Shown: positions 43,107 to 52,097, counted from the stretch's first letter. The stretch: DNA of 64,000 nucleotides from Fontibacillus puldeungensis (GCF_042678945.1 NZ_JBHTLM010000012.1:62001-126000), one strand, 5' to 3'. Notes: generated from the sequence alone by a model not told the origin. Numbers and translations are program-made.

Positions 43107-43832
43107 TTACATTTTAGTTAATCCTAAGCTATAGTTAAAGGCACCAAATAATGAGCCATATCGCTCGCAAATCTCGCTTGTAGAACCTTCGCCCACCGCA
43201 TGCCCGCCGCTCATAAACACAATATAGTCAGCCACCTGTTCGGCAATTTCTAATTGATGTGTGGAGAAAATGACGGTATGCCCTTCCTCTCTAACGCGCC
43301 GAATATGGGACACAAATTCATTCATCCAGAAAGGGTCAAGCCCATTTGTCGGTTCGTCCATAATGAGCAAAGGTGGCTTAGCCAGGAGTGATTGGGCAAA
43401 TAAAAGGCGCTGACGCATCCCCTTGGAGAACGTGGTCACGATCATTTTATCTTTGTCCTCCAAACCCACGAGTTCAAGCAGCTCATCCACTGTCACCGCA
43501 GGCTCCGGGATCTTCCGTATTGCCGCCCAAAAGGTGAGCGTCTCCCTGGCCGTTAATCCATGCTGAAACTGATAATCATCCGGCATGAAGCCGATTTGCG
43601 CTGCGTAAGCCTTTCTGTCCTTGGCCCATTGCAGGCCATTAATGGACACCTGCCCGCAGGTAGGTCGATAAATCCCGGCGATGATGCGTAAAAGCGTACT
43701 TTTCCCGGCTCCGTTACCTCCGCATAAAGCCAGTATATTCCCTTTATCAATCTGAAGGCTGATATCCTCAATCAAGGTTTGCTTCTTGATGGCTTTAGAT
43801 ACTCCCTCCACCTTGAGACAAGTTTCAACCAC
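43107..43832 (-). CDS. nosF: NosF-like ABC transporter ATP-binding protein
   Basis: 241 residues from GTG 43832, eight bases after AAAGGGGG; the frame is open to 43895 within the permease gene. Walker A is GGNGAGKS, signature FSKGMRQRLLFAQ, Walker B LLIMDEP, switch His in FSTHQLE. It energises the adjacent NosY-like permease. In nitrous oxide reductase clusters NosFY with NosD deliver sulfur for the CuZ centre. It overlaps the permease by 8 bases and abuts the TlpA fusion. Assignment as NosF rests on context. Confidence 0.87.
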   Translation of the reverse strand: MVETCLKVEGVSKAIKKQTLIEDISLQIDKGNILALCGGNGAGKSTLLRIIAGIYRPTCGQVSINGLQWAKDRKAYAAQIGFMPDDYQFQHGLTARETLTFWAAIRKIPEPAVTVDELLELVGLEDKDKMIVTTFSKGMRQRLLFAQSLLAKPPLLIMDEPTNGLDPFWMNEFVSHIRRVREEGHTVIFSTHQLEIAEQVADYIVFMSGGHAVGEGSTSEICERYGSLFGAFNYSLGLTKM

Positions 43833-44646
43833 GTGAGCGCCCCCTTTCCCATATCCAGTACACGGCGGATATCGAAACGATGATCCAGGCGGCACAGATC
43901 CCTACAAACAGCCAGGAACCACTGGGGAGATTGATCCACTGAATCCACGCGTAATACTCCGGGCCGAGTACGGCCCCCCCGCCTAGCTTAACGACGATGA
44001 ACAACCTCACCAGCTCAGCGGGATTCAGCAGCGTTAATGTGACAAGCAAAGGCTTGATCCATGCATACGGCAGCAGCCCCAAAATGGCAATAAGAATCGC
44101 AGGCCAGCCTATAACGGCAAAAAACCACACCGCCACCGAAACGGTGAGCGCTTGCCAGCGATTTTTGCATAAAGAACCAATCAACAAAGCGATTGTCAAA
44201 AATAACATCACCAGTCCAGCTGAAAAGGTTATAAACATAAAATAGGTGGAAGGATCAAAGTTCGTCCCAAGCAGGCCGCTTACTAGCCCCATTAGTCCAT
44301 ATCCGAAGGTTACAATGACAAGCAGCACAAATGCTAGTCCGACATATTTGCCAAGTATGAACGGAAGCGTCCCTATCGGATAAGTAGATAGAAGCCGCCA
44401 GCTCCCCTCTTCCTTTTCCGAGGTCAGCGAAAATGAACCAAGAAACAACGTCATAAGCGGCAGCAGATAAAGAATCAGGTTTATCATAGAGCCTGTCGTC
44501 GATGTGTACCCCTCGACCATATTTTGCGAATGGATAAGAAGCAGGCTCAGGCTAAATACACAGAATAATGCCAAAAACGAATAAGCCCACGGGTTTCGAA
44601 ATCCCGTCTTTATTTCTCTTCTAGCTACATGAATCAGCTCGTTCAT
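43825..44646 (-). CDS. nosY: NosY-like ABC transporter permease
   Basis: 273 residues with six helices. The N-terminus MNELIHVARREIKTGFRNPWAYSFLALFCVFSL and the LTSEKEEGSWRLLSTYPI loop are typical of NosY permeases. NosY with NosF forms the membrane ABC complex that works with the periplasmic/extracellular NosD. It is followed by NosF with an 8-base overlap and preceded by NosL. GGGGA precedes the ATG. Confidence 0.88.
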   Translation of the reverse strand: MNELIHVARREIKTGFRNPWAYSFLALFCVFSLSLLLIHSQNMVEGYTSTTGSMINLILYLLPLMTLFLGSFSLTSEKEEGSWRLLSTYPIGTLPFILGKYVGLAFVLLVIVTFGYGLMGLVSGLLGTNFDPSTYFMFITFSAGLVMLFLTIALLIGSLCKNRWQALTVSVAVWFFAVIGWPAILIAILGLLPYAWIKPLLVTLTLLNPAELVRLFIVVKLGGGAVLGPEYYAWIQWINLPSGSWLFVGICAAWIIVSISAVYWIWERGRSRG

Positions 44647-44671
44647 TAGAGTACATCCCCAATATTAGTGA

Positions 44672-45184
44672 CTATTTGTGTGACGATCCTTCAGACATAT
44701 GTTCATGCTTGTGCTTCATCATCATATCCTTGTTCTGCTTCCAATCGTGGGATGCCAGCTCTTCTGCTGATAGTACTTTTCCAGCCCCTTGCTCGGTAAC
44801 AAAAGCTTTAGCCGAGGCAGCATCCTTGAAGCTGATAACACCATAAGCCATCGGCGTACGGAGCGATTCATCATAGACAAAGCTTGCCTTTTTAAATTCA
44901 ATCCAGTCCTTGCTGTTATAGTCACGAACATAATCCATCCCGATGTTGTCCGTACCGTTACGTTTTTTCCATTCATTCATACAGCCGACATCATCAAACT
45001 TATAGCTTTTGCCGTCTTTTGTAATGATCTGGGTGGCATAGGCGTTATCCTTGACCTGCATATTGCAGATGGCGCAAACATCGACATCTTCCTGGATCGC
45101 AAGCGGCTCGTATTTTTCCCCGCAAGCAGATAGTGCTAATACCCCGATAACAAGCAACAATAACAAGACATTCCATTTTCTCAT
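44672..45184 (-). CDS. nosL: NosL-like copper-binding lipoprotein
   Basis: 170 residues. The lipobox is LALSAC with Cys21, so it is membrane-anchored on the outside. The NosL signature CAICNMQV gives Cys37, Cys40 and Met42, the copper(I) site, followed by YATQIITKDGKSYKFDDVGCMNEW. The C-terminus is rich in Met and His (MMMKHKHEHM), suggesting extra metal binding. NosL is a copper chaperone for nitrous oxide reductase maturation. Its ATG overlaps the NosD stop (ATGA). Confidence 0.93.
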   Translation of the reverse strand: MRKWNVLLLLLVIGVLALSACGEKYEPLAIQEDVDVCAICNMQVKDNAYATQIITKDGKSYKFDDVGCMNEWKKRNGTDNIGMDYVRDYNSKDWIEFKKASFVYDESLRTPMAYGVISFKDAASAKAFVTEQGAGKVLSAEELASHDWKQNKDMMMKHKHEHMSEGSSHK

Positions 45185-46527
45185 GATCTAAAAACCCCCA
45201 AATAAAATATTAGCAATATAGAAACAAGCAGCATCATTCCACCGGCGAACATGACCAGACCTGGGTACTCCGCGACCCCACCTGATAGCAAGGCTGTCGG
45301 TTTTGTTAGCGGCGCGTGGTCGGAGGCCCAATCTGCTCGGTCACCAGAAGAAAGATCGCTTAAAAATATCATCCCTGGTGACTGAAAAAACAGCTGATAA
45401 GCCGCATTCTTGGCAGTCAACCGCTGATAAAACGGATTTGTGGCGTAAGGCAGATCACTGAGCCCATCGTTCGTAACGTCTAGTCCTTGAAAAGCGTCCC
45501 AATAGTTCCCATCAAGCTGATTCTTTTTGCTGGACGTAGCACTTGCCTCAATGACATTGGCAATAAAAGTGTTGTTCTGAAAGCGATTTCCATCGGCGTT
45601 TAAAAACTGAACCCCGGTGTAATTTCGAAGCACCAGATTGTCCTTCAACACGTTATTGGAGGATTGCTCCATATAAATGCCTACCCTATTCCCTTCAACG
45701 GTGTTCTTAAAGATGCTGGAAGTATGCACGTCATAGAGTAAAATTCCTTGAGCATGAACGTTTTGATTTTGCTTGCGAAAAGAATTTCCTGACACGATCA
45801 CATCGGACACACCCATGATCATGGCACCGGTATAATTGTATTCTCCGAGGTTATTCGTAACATGCGAACCATTCACATACATGCAATGGATCCCATATCT
45901 CAAATGACTTAACCGATTGTTATCTACTTTGACGTCTTGACTGTTCTCAATATAAATTCCGTCTCGAAGATACGAGATTTGATTGGCAATAATCTGAATC
46001 CCATCGGAATTGTACAGATCGATCCCGTTGCCCCTGTTTCCGCCTAACTTTCCTTCCAAACGGATCCACTTTATTTTGTTATTCGTTATGAGTCCGCCTT
46101 TTGAATCACGCAGTAAAATGCCAAATCCCCGAGTTTGTATCGAGAGATTGTCAAGCGTAACATGGTCAGCTTTCACCGATACAGCCGGTACTTCCCCGCC
46201 GGCAGCTTGCCGAATCTCAATATTACGAAGCTCCGTGCCTGCTGAGTTTATTGCAATAGCAGCTTCGTCCGATGAACCGTTGATCAAGGAGACATCACCA
46301 TCTCCTAGAATCGTTAATTTCTTATCAATGACGACTGGACCAACATACGTTCCGGAGGTTAGTTTAATCGTATCCCCAGTCCCTGCCTGATCGATGATGG
46401 GCTGAAGTGGAATCCCGATAGGTTCATCCGAGGCTTCAACTGCTCTAACGTGATCTGCGCTCATGAAAAATAAACAAGAGACTAGGAACAATACAAGGAA
46501 AATACGGCTGTAACCTCGAAATGACAT
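45181..46527 (-). CDS. nosD: NosD-like right-handed beta-helix protein
   Basis: 448 residues from ATG 46527, six bases after AGGAGG; another ATG at 46530 is closer. The signal peptide is about 1-30 (FLVLFLVSCLFFMSADHVRA). A parallel beta-helix of CASH/PbH1 repeats (NNKI, NRLS, NSFRKQNQNVH, NTFIAN) occupies about 50-370, and a C-terminal helix (about 425-445) anchors it. NosD proteins are required to build the CuZ centre of nitrous oxide reductase together with NosFY. It is the first gene of the cluster; no nosZ or nosC precedes it, which is unusual. Confidence 0.92.
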   Translation of the reverse strand: MSFRGYSRIFLVLFLVSCLFFMSADHVRAVEASDEPIGIPLQPIIDQAGTGDTIKLTSGTYVGPVVIDKKLTILGDGDVSLINGSSDEAAIAINSAGTELRNIEIRQAAGGEVPAVSVKADHVTLDNLSIQTRGFGILLRDSKGGLITNNKIKWIRLEGKLGGNRGNGIDLYNSDGIQIIANQISYLRDGIYIENSQDVKVDNNRLSHLRYGIHCMYVNGSHVTNNLGEYNYTGAMIMGVSDVIVSGNSFRKQNQNVHAQGILLYDVHTSSIFKNTVEGNRVGIYMEQSSNNVLKDNLVLRNYTGVQFLNADGNRFQNNTFIANVIEASATSSKKNQLDGNYWDAFQGLDVTNDGLSDLPYATNPFYQRLTAKNAAYQLFFQSPGMIFLSDLSSGDRADWASDHAPLTKPTALLSGGVAEYPGLVMFAGGMMLLVSILLIFYLGVFRS

Positions 46528-46612
46528 CATTCTCCTCCTATCGCCGCAGCATTCCTATACTTTCCGAAATAAAGCTATAGTTTTAGTGTAAAAAAGATAG
46601 ATATCACTTCAT

Positions 46613-46630
46613 ATAGCCCGATCGGGCTAT
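46613..46630. promoter_or_regulatory. 18-bp perfect palindrome upstream of nosD
   Basis: ATAGCCCGATCGGGCTAT is fully self-complementary with no spacer. It lies 86 bases upstream of nosD in the divergent region shared with the isomerase gene. It probably binds a dimeric regulator; a hairpin without loop is unlikely to act as a terminator here. Confidence 0.6.
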
Positions 46631-46655
46631 GACATAGCAAATTTTGTGTCTGTTT

Positions 46656-46671
46656 TGTGATTTTTATCATT
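46656..46671. promoter_or_regulatory. CRP/FNR-type box upstream of nosD
   Basis: TGTGA-N6-TCATT matches the FNR/CRP half-sites (TGTGA-N6-TCACA) in 8 of 10 informative bases. FNR control would fit a denitrification-type cluster. It sits about 130 bases from nosD and 121 from the isomerase gene. Confidence 0.4.
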
Positions 46672-46791
46672 GACTTTATTAATGACCTGCAGGTGGAATT
46701 CTCGTTTTTCTTGTGCCTTTAAATTGCCAAATTGATATGACATAATGGCTTTGAAAGCTTAAATTGGAATGAACGGAAGGAGAAGCTATTG

Positions 46792-47610
46792 ATGCAGCTA
46801 TCTGTGTTCTACAACCATATTCTCGTAGCAAGCGAGCAAACAGGACTGAGTGTGGATGAGGTGCTGCGGCGTGTACGCAGTTTTGGCATAAGTGCCGTGG
46901 AGCTAGGAAGAGATGAGATCGGCTCTGATAAGGAGAAATTTAAAGAGCAACTCAGTAAGGCGAAAATTGCAGTTTCCTCGATTTATGAAACTTTTGATTT
47001 TGGACACGCTCCAGATGCTGGACCTGGACTTGAACTTATTGATACGGCTTATGATTTTGGTGCGAGCAAAGTGCTGGTGATACCCGGCTTTATAGAGACT
47101 TCAGCTTCTGTGGAAGAAAGAAATCTAGCACTCCAGCGAATGGCGGCCACCTTAAGAGAAATATGCGATTATGCCGAAGAAAAGGGAATTACCGTCACGA
47201 TGGAGGATTTTGACGACAACAGAGCACCTTACGCCTCCTCTGATGAGTTAGTCTGGTTTCTTTCAGAGGTGCCTAAGCTTGGCTGCACGTTCGATACGGG
47301 GAATTTTATATTTACCGGTGAGAATGAGCTGGGCGCATTCGGAAAACTTGCAGATCGAACAGTCCATGTGCACTGCAAAGATCGTTCGCTGGATGAACAA
47401 AACGGCGGGATAGTCAAAATCACGCTTAACGGAACTCGGCTCTACCCGTCTCCGGCTGGTTCCGGGATAATTCAGATTCAAGAGATCATCAATCGACTGC
47501 AAACGCTTGGATACGATGGTACCCTGGTCATTGAGCATTTTGATTCCGTTGATGAGCTGGCCTATATGGAGCAATCGGCTAAATGGCTGCGTTCAATAAT
47601 ATCAAAATAA
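46792..47610 (+). CDS. Sugar phosphate isomerase/epimerase-like TIM-barrel protein
   Basis: 272 residues from ATG 46792 with AAGGAG upstream; a TTG three bases earlier is possible. The xylose-isomerase-like/AP endonuclease 2 fold is indicated by metal-ligand positions: VTMEDFDDN (Glu), FDTGNF (Asp), VHVHCKDR (His) and VIEHFDS (Glu). It probably isomerises or epimerises a sugar or inositol derivative. No sugar operon is adjacent, so the substrate is open. It is monocistronic with a strong terminator. Confidence 0.88.
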   Translation: MQLSVFYNHILVASEQTGLSVDEVLRRVRSFGISAVELGRDEIGSDKEKFKEQLSKAKIAVSSIYETFDFGHAPDAGPGLELIDTAYDFGASKVLVIPGFIETSASVEERNLALQRMAATLREICDYAEEKGITVTMEDFDDNRAPYASSDELVWFLSEVPKLGCTFDTGNFIFTGENELGAFGKLADRTVHVHCKDRSLDEQNGGIVKITLNGTRLYPSPAGSGIIQIQEIINRLQTLGYDGTLVIEHFDSVDELAYMEQSAKWLRSIISK

Positions 47611-47624
47611 TTATTTTATATACA

Positions 47625-47660
47625 ACCGAAGGACCTTGCGAAGCCGCAAGGTCCTTCGGT
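47625..47660. terminator. Strong rho-independent-type hairpin
   Basis: Perfect 16-bp stem (ACCGAAGGACCTTGCG with its inverse) and a 4-base loop directly after the isomerase gene; the T-run is weak (CGTTCC). Confidence 0.85.
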
Positions 47661-47674
47661 CGTTCCATCACCAG

Positions 47675-47704
47675 TGCATAATTTTGCTCATCTTCCAAAT
47701 ACTA
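47675..47704 (+). promoter_or_regulatory. Sigma-G-type promoter for the first germinant receptor operon
   Basis: TGCATA (-35), 17-base spacer, AATACTA (-10) matches the forespore sigma-G consensus (TGMATA / CATNNTA) except the first base of the -10. It is 41 bases before the GerAA start. Forespore expression is the rule for ger receptors. Confidence 0.65.
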
Positions 47705-47744
47705 CCCTTAATTATGATGGCATGAATGGGAGGGTAGCAGTGAC

Positions 47745-49190
47745 ATGAGCGATATCAAGCAGGATTTTCAAGAAAATAAGGATACGCTCCGCCAGGTGTT
47801 TACGCAATGTGATGATTTCACGATGCTCGATTTCCTTATCGGAGAAAAGCAGGTTTCCGCTTGCCTCTTCTTTTTGAGAGAGATGGCTGATAAGCATGTC
47901 ATCAATCGTATTTTGCATCACTTGTCGAACTTAAATTGTGCGACTAACCCTGCCTACGGCCAATTTGAATGGATCAAACAAAATTTGGAGCTAGATGATG
48001 TAACCAAATCATCGGAATTAACCACCATATCAGATGCAATTTTGTCCGGTTATACGGCTCTCCTGCTTAATGGCTTTTCCGAGTGCATCCTGATCGGTTC
48101 CGTCGGAATCGAGTACCGGGCCATTTCTGAGCCTTTGGCTGAAGGAGTCATCAAAGGCCCCAGGGAAGGCTTCAATGAATCCATAAAGACCAATCTGACC
48201 TTAATTCGAAAGCGGCTGAGAACGACACGTCTGAAATCCGAAAGCTATGTTCTTGGCAATTTTACGAAAACGGAAATTCTTATTGTTTATTTGGAGGGAG
48301 CTGCATCCGACTCTCTCTTGACGGAAGTTAAAAATCGTATCCAGAAAATCGACGCAGACAGTATTTTGGATACTCAGTATATTGAAGAATTTATCGAGGA
48401 CCAGCCATTCTCTTTATTCCCGCAGGTAGAAACGACAGAGCGTCCGGACAAGGTAGCCTCCTCCCTTCTAACCGGGAAAGTATCGATCCTTGTGGATGGC
48501 ACCCCATTTGCCATTATCGTGCCCGTTACATTGTCGCAATTTCTGATCTCCAGCGAGGACTACTATCAAAGATACCCTTTTGCGTTGTTTATCCGAATGT
48601 TACGCTATTTGTCCGCAAGCTTTTCCCTGCTTCTTCCGGCTATTTACATTTCGGTTACGACATTTCATCAAGAGATGGTCCCCACTCCGCTCATGATTTC
48701 TATCGTAAACTCTTATGAAACGGTCCCTTTCCCTGTTTTTGTTGAAGCCTTGTTACTTGAGCTGACCTTTGAAATCATCCGCGAAGCCGGTATTCGCCTG
48801 CCTCGATTAATCGGCCAAACAATCAGCATCGTCGGCGCTTTAGTCATTGGACAAGCAGCGGTGCAGGCAGGTCTGGCATCGTACGGAATGGTTATTGTCG
48901 TGTCCCTGACCGGGATCATGTCATTTGTCATCCCTTCATATACCATTGCGATTGCGTTTCGTCTCATGCGTTTTATGTTTATGATCCTCGGGGCTACCCT
49001 CGGTTTATACGGTGTAATGCTCGGCCTGATAATGCTGCTTATGCATTTGGCATCGCTGCGTTCCTTCGGGGTTCCGTTCCTCGCGCCCATTGCTCCGGTG
49101 AACGTGAAGGCGTGGAAAGATACGATTGCACGCTTCCCGTGGTGGAGCCTTAGCAAGCGAGCAAGCCCCCAGGGACCAAAAAATCGTTAG
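47745..49190 (+). CDS. GerA-type germinant receptor subunit A
   Basis: 481 residues. An N-terminal soluble domain (about 1-240) contains EGVIKGPREGFNESIKTNLTLIRKRL, the typical GerAA signature, and ERPDKVASSLLTGKVSILVDGTPFAIIVP. Then come five or so membrane helices (about 275-450) and a short cytoplasmic tail. With the B, C and D subunits it forms the germinant receptor in the spore inner membrane and responds to nutrients. It is the first gene of an A-C-D-B operon behind a sigma-G-like promoter. The ligand is unknown. Confidence 0.95.
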   Translation: MSDIKQDFQENKDTLRQVFTQCDDFTMLDFLIGEKQVSACLFFLREMADKHVINRILHHLSNLNCATNPAYGQFEWIKQNLELDDVTKSSELTTISDAILSGYTALLLNGFSECILIGSVGIEYRAISEPLAEGVIKGPREGFNESIKTNLTLIRKRLRTTRLKSESYVLGNFTKTEILIVYLEGAASDSLLTEVKNRIQKIDADSILDTQYIEEFIEDQPFSLFPQVETTERPDKVASSLLTGKVSILVDGTPFAIIVPVTLSQFLISSEDYYQRYPFALFIRMLRYLSASFSLLLPAIYISVTTFHQEMVPTPLMISIVNSYETVPFPVFVEALLLELTFEIIREAGIRLPRLIGQTISIVGALVIGQAAVQAGLASYGMVIVVSLTGIMSFVIPSYTIAIAFRLMRFMFMILGATLGLYGVMLGLIMLLMHLASLRSFGVPFLAPIAPVNVKAWKDTIARFPWWSLSKRASPQGPKNR

Positions 49191-49201
49191 GTGGTCAGGC
49201 T

Positions 49202-50374
49202 ATGAAATGGGCTAAGAAAATGCTTCTATTCGTTCTGCTTATGACTCTACCGGTTACACTCGGCGGATGCTGGGACAATATTGAAGTAAGGGAGCTTGGC
49301 GTGGTGATGGGTATCGGTCTGGATTACGAAGAAGGCGAGGAGCCAATCCAGCTCACCCTACAAATGGTGGCTCCAAGCGGGAAACAAAGCGAGGAAGGGC
49401 AAAGCGGCGGGAACAAGAAATATGAAACCTACACAGTACACGGACAGACCGTTTTTGACGCTTACCAGAACATGCAAAAAACTTCACCTAAACGTACAGT
49501 GTTACCACACAGTAAGCTTGTTGTGATTGGAAAAAAACTGGCCGAACAGGGGCTTACGGAGGTTTCCGATTTTTTGGTGCGTGAAAGAGAAGTACGTCCC
49601 ACATCGTGGATTGTTGTGTCCGATTCGACAGCACGTGAAATTTTGGAATCGGAGTTGGGTACGGGGTCCATTCCCGCTGCAGGCCTAGTCACGATGCAGG
49701 AAAATTTCTTGAGGTCATCTACAGGAAACCCTATCAACCTTATTCAATTTTTCATGCGCATGCAGGGGGATGCCAAGGCGGCCGTGACTCCAATCATCAA
49801 AAAGACTGGAGAACATATTCAATTTGAACAATCCGCTCTATTTCGGAGAGATCGAATGATCGGCACCTTGAGTCTTAACGAAACCCGAGGCTTGATGTGG
49901 CTTGAAAGCAAAGTTGAAAGCGGAAACGTCACCTTGCCTTTTCAGAACGAGGGCGTGAAACTTCAAAAAAATGTATCGGTAGAAATAAGCCGAGGCCATA
50001 CGAACATTACCCCTCACTTCGACGGGCGGGATGAAATTACAATGGACATTCGCTGTAAAGGCTGGGCGCAGATTCGTGATACGGAGTTGGCGAACAAAAT
50101 CTTATTCTCATCGCAACAAATTGAACGATTGGAAACGGCTGTGGAAACGCAGTTGGAAGAACGCATTCAACATACGATCGATATAGCCCGGCAGAAGTAT
50201 AAAACGGATTTTCTCGGCTTCAATAACAAATTCCATAACCGATATCCGCAAGCCTGGAAATCGATTGGCAAGGACTGGGATGAAATTTTTCCGTCTATCC
50301 GCACAAACCTTGCAGTGGACATTGAAATAGTTCGTCAAGGCATCACCAAAAATCCACCTGTCAACGAGGATTGA
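49202..50374 (+). CDS. GerA-type germinant receptor subunit C (lipoprotein)
   Basis: 390 residues. Lipobox LGGC with Cys23, followed by the WDN..EL hallmark of Ger(x)C proteins (CWDNIEVRELGVVMGIGLD). The C-terminal domain ends in KTDFLGFNNKFHNRYPQAWKSI, also family-typical. It is tethered to the outer face of the spore inner membrane. It follows the A subunit by 11 bases and precedes the small D subunit by 3. Confidence 0.95.
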   Translation: MKWAKKMLLFVLLMTLPVTLGGCWDNIEVRELGVVMGIGLDYEEGEEPIQLTLQMVAPSGKQSEEGQSGGNKKYETYTVHGQTVFDAYQNMQKTSPKRTVLPHSKLVVIGKKLAEQGLTEVSDFLVREREVRPTSWIVVSDSTAREILESELGTGSIPAAGLVTMQENFLRSSTGNPINLIQFFMRMQGDAKAAVTPIIKKTGEHIQFEQSALFRRDRMIGTLSLNETRGLMWLESKVESGNVTLPFQNEGVKLQKNVSVEISRGHTNITPHFDGRDEITMDIRCKGWAQIRDTELANKILFSSQQIERLETAVETQLEERIQHTIDIARQKYKTDFLGFNNKFHNRYPQAWKSIGKDWDEIFPSIRTNLAVDIEIVRQGITKNPPVNED

Positions 50375-50377
50375 ACT

Positions 50378-50602
50378 ATGAAATCAGGCATGGTGTTTTA
50401 TACTATTGGCTTGCTGCTTATTTACGTCATTGACCTACACAAGTCGATTCGTAAAAAGGATAAGAAGAGCGTAATCGCGATTTGTATTCTGTTATCCATC
50501 GCTACGACTTTGGCAGGGATCTATTCTGTTGTCGGGCTAAACCCGCTTTATTTGCTACATTGGTGGTTAAGCCCGTTGGGTCGGCTCATCTGGGGAAATT
50601 AA
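50378..50602 (+). CDS. Small two-helix germinant receptor D subunit
   Basis: 74 residues with two membrane helices (about 3-17 and 29-52), joined by a basic loop (KSIRKKDKKS). The GAGG ribosome site overlaps the C-subunit stop. Small two-helix D subunits of ~75 residues encoded within ger operons are known to modulate receptor activity. Its placement between the C and B genes, 3 bases after C, supports that role. The sister operon at 56.6-60.4 kb lacks it. Confidence 0.78.
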   Translation: MKSGMVFYTIGLLLIYVIDLHKSIRKKDKKSVIAICILLSIATTLAGIYSVVGLNPLYLLHWWLSPLGRLIWGN

Positions 50603-50629
50603 TGCGGTGCAAAGGAGATTTCTAACATC

Positions 50630-51772
50630 ATGATTAATCAAGAGCAAATTAGCACGAATCAGTTTGTTTGGCTGCTGTTCATCATCATCACTTCGGTAAC
50701 TGTCCTGCAAGCCCCGGGTATTCTGATGCAGACAGGCAGTAGAGACGCCTGGATGTCTGTGGTGGGCGGGATCATCCTAGACGTCCTGCTTGCGATCGCC
50801 TACGCCTATATGGGATTACGTTTTCCCAAGGAAAACTTTGTACAGTACAGCTCGACTATACTCGGACGGTGGATCGGCACGATCGTGGGCCTGATGTTTC
50901 CATTCCTGTTTCTCCTTACCTCCGTCTTGGTAATGCGAAGTTTCAGCATGATCATCCATACCGCTTTTCTCCCTAAAACCCCCCTTCCCATCATTTCTAT
51001 AACCGGCTATGCCGTGATCGCCTACGGAGCTCGAAAGGGGATTGAAGTGATTGCAAGGGTGTCCGAAATTCTCGGGCCAATCTATTTTATCAGCGTGATC
51101 ATCATTTCATTGATTTTGCTACCCTCCGCCGATATCCAGCGAATAAAGCCCATATTAGAAAACGGCTTTCTCCCGGTGATTAAAGGCTCTTCTTACATCG
51201 TTACCAATTATGGAATATGTATTATAATGGCGATGTTCATTCCGATCTGTAATCAGCCGAGAAACGGTTTTTTTGCAAAATTCACCGCAATCAACCTAGG
51301 CGGGTTTCTGGTAGGAATCATCGTTGTTTTCAGCATTATGGTGTTCGGTTATCAGCAAGGAGTTAACAAAATAGCCCCCAGTTTGTCCTTATTGAGGGTC
51401 GCCAACTTGGGTACCTTCTTCGAGCGATTTGAAATAATGTGGATGCTAATCGCGGTTGGAGCGGCAATTATTGGCTCGGCGCAATTAATTTGGGCCGTCA
51501 GCGTTGGAGTTTCCCAAACCTTCGGAATGAACCATTATAAGCCGCTTGTATTGTCCGTCTGCCTGATCTCAATCGTACTAGGGGAGACTTCCTTTCACAA
51601 TCAAGGGCTTCACGCTGAATTTCTGCAGTTCACTGCTCCTATCGTCGCTTTCTTTATAGAGACCATTTTGGAGGTTTTCTTGCTCATCATGGCTCTCATA
51701 CTGAAAAAAGGGGAAAAAGGCCACTTTAAGGATATCAAGCTGTGGCCAACCCAAGGACAGAGTAAATCATGA
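50630..51772 (+). CDS. GerA-type germinant receptor subunit B
   Basis: 380 residues with ten or more helices, an APC-superfamily transporter-like fold. The start MINQEQISTNQFVWLLFIII and GARKGIEVIARVSEILGP are GerAB features. B subunits carry the germinant-binding site. It has AAAGGAG before the ATG and ends the operon. Confidence 0.95.
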   Translation: MINQEQISTNQFVWLLFIIITSVTVLQAPGILMQTGSRDAWMSVVGGIILDVLLAIAYAYMGLRFPKENFVQYSSTILGRWIGTIVGLMFPFLFLLTSVLVMRSFSMIIHTAFLPKTPLPIISITGYAVIAYGARKGIEVIARVSEILGPIYFISVIIISLILLPSADIQRIKPILENGFLPVIKGSSYIVTNYGICIIMAMFIPICNQPRNGFFAKFTAINLGGFLVGIIVVFSIMVFGYQQGVNKIAPSLSLLRVANLGTFFERFEIMWMLIAVGAAIIGSAQLIWAVSVGVSQTFGMNHYKPLVLSVCLISIVLGETSFHNQGLHAEFLQFTAPIVAFFIETILEVFLLIMALILKKGEKGHFKDIKLWPTQGQSKS

Positions 51773-51801
51773 CGGAACTCGTCCGCCATCTTTACCTGTC
51801 C
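51755..51801. terminator. Hairpin after the first ger operon
   Basis: GGACAG-A-GTAAA pairs with TTTACCTGTCC around an inner CGGA/TCCG stem; it overlaps the last codons of the B subunit and lies between convergent genes. Confidence 0.5.
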
Positions 51802-51812
51802 TTCGATAATGG

Positions 51813-52091
51813 TTACTTCCGGTTACGTTTTCTAATCCGGGAAATGCCTCTATCGGTGAGAAAGGCAATAACCGCATAAAGGACACCCCACAGCAGCCAA
51901 GCGTCCCAGTTCATCTTGAAGGTGTTCCAGTCCGTCGTTATGTAAAGAAGCGGAAACAGGAATGCGATGATTGGCGCGATGATTTTACCTCTCCGAAGAA
52001 ACGCCGACACGGCACCTATCACGACCGCAAGCAGTGGACAGAACAGAAACACCATTTGAAACGGATCCGGGTTCATAAAATGATAAATCAA
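51813..52091 (-). CDS. Small membrane protein, DUF2651-like
   Basis: 92 residues with three hydrophobic helices (about 12-32, 38-53, 65-81) and a basic C-terminus (RIRKRNRK). The AGAGGTGA ribosome site overlaps the MocR stop, so it is translated after that gene. The layout resembles DUF2651 proteins of bacilli; this is a weak family call. No function can be assigned. It is convergent with the germinant operon. Confidence 0.6.
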   Translation of the reverse strand: MIYHFMNPDPFQMVFLFCPLLAVVIGAVSAFLRRGKIIAPIIAFLFPLLYITTDWNTFKMNWDAWLLWGVLYAVIAFLTDRGISRIRKRNRK

Positions 52092-52097
52092 TAGCGC

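Noticed and set aside
46528..46791. Space for a nosZ remnant upstream of nosD
   Set aside because: The 260-base gap contains only regulatory palindromes and no coding similarity to nitrous oxide reductase on either strand.
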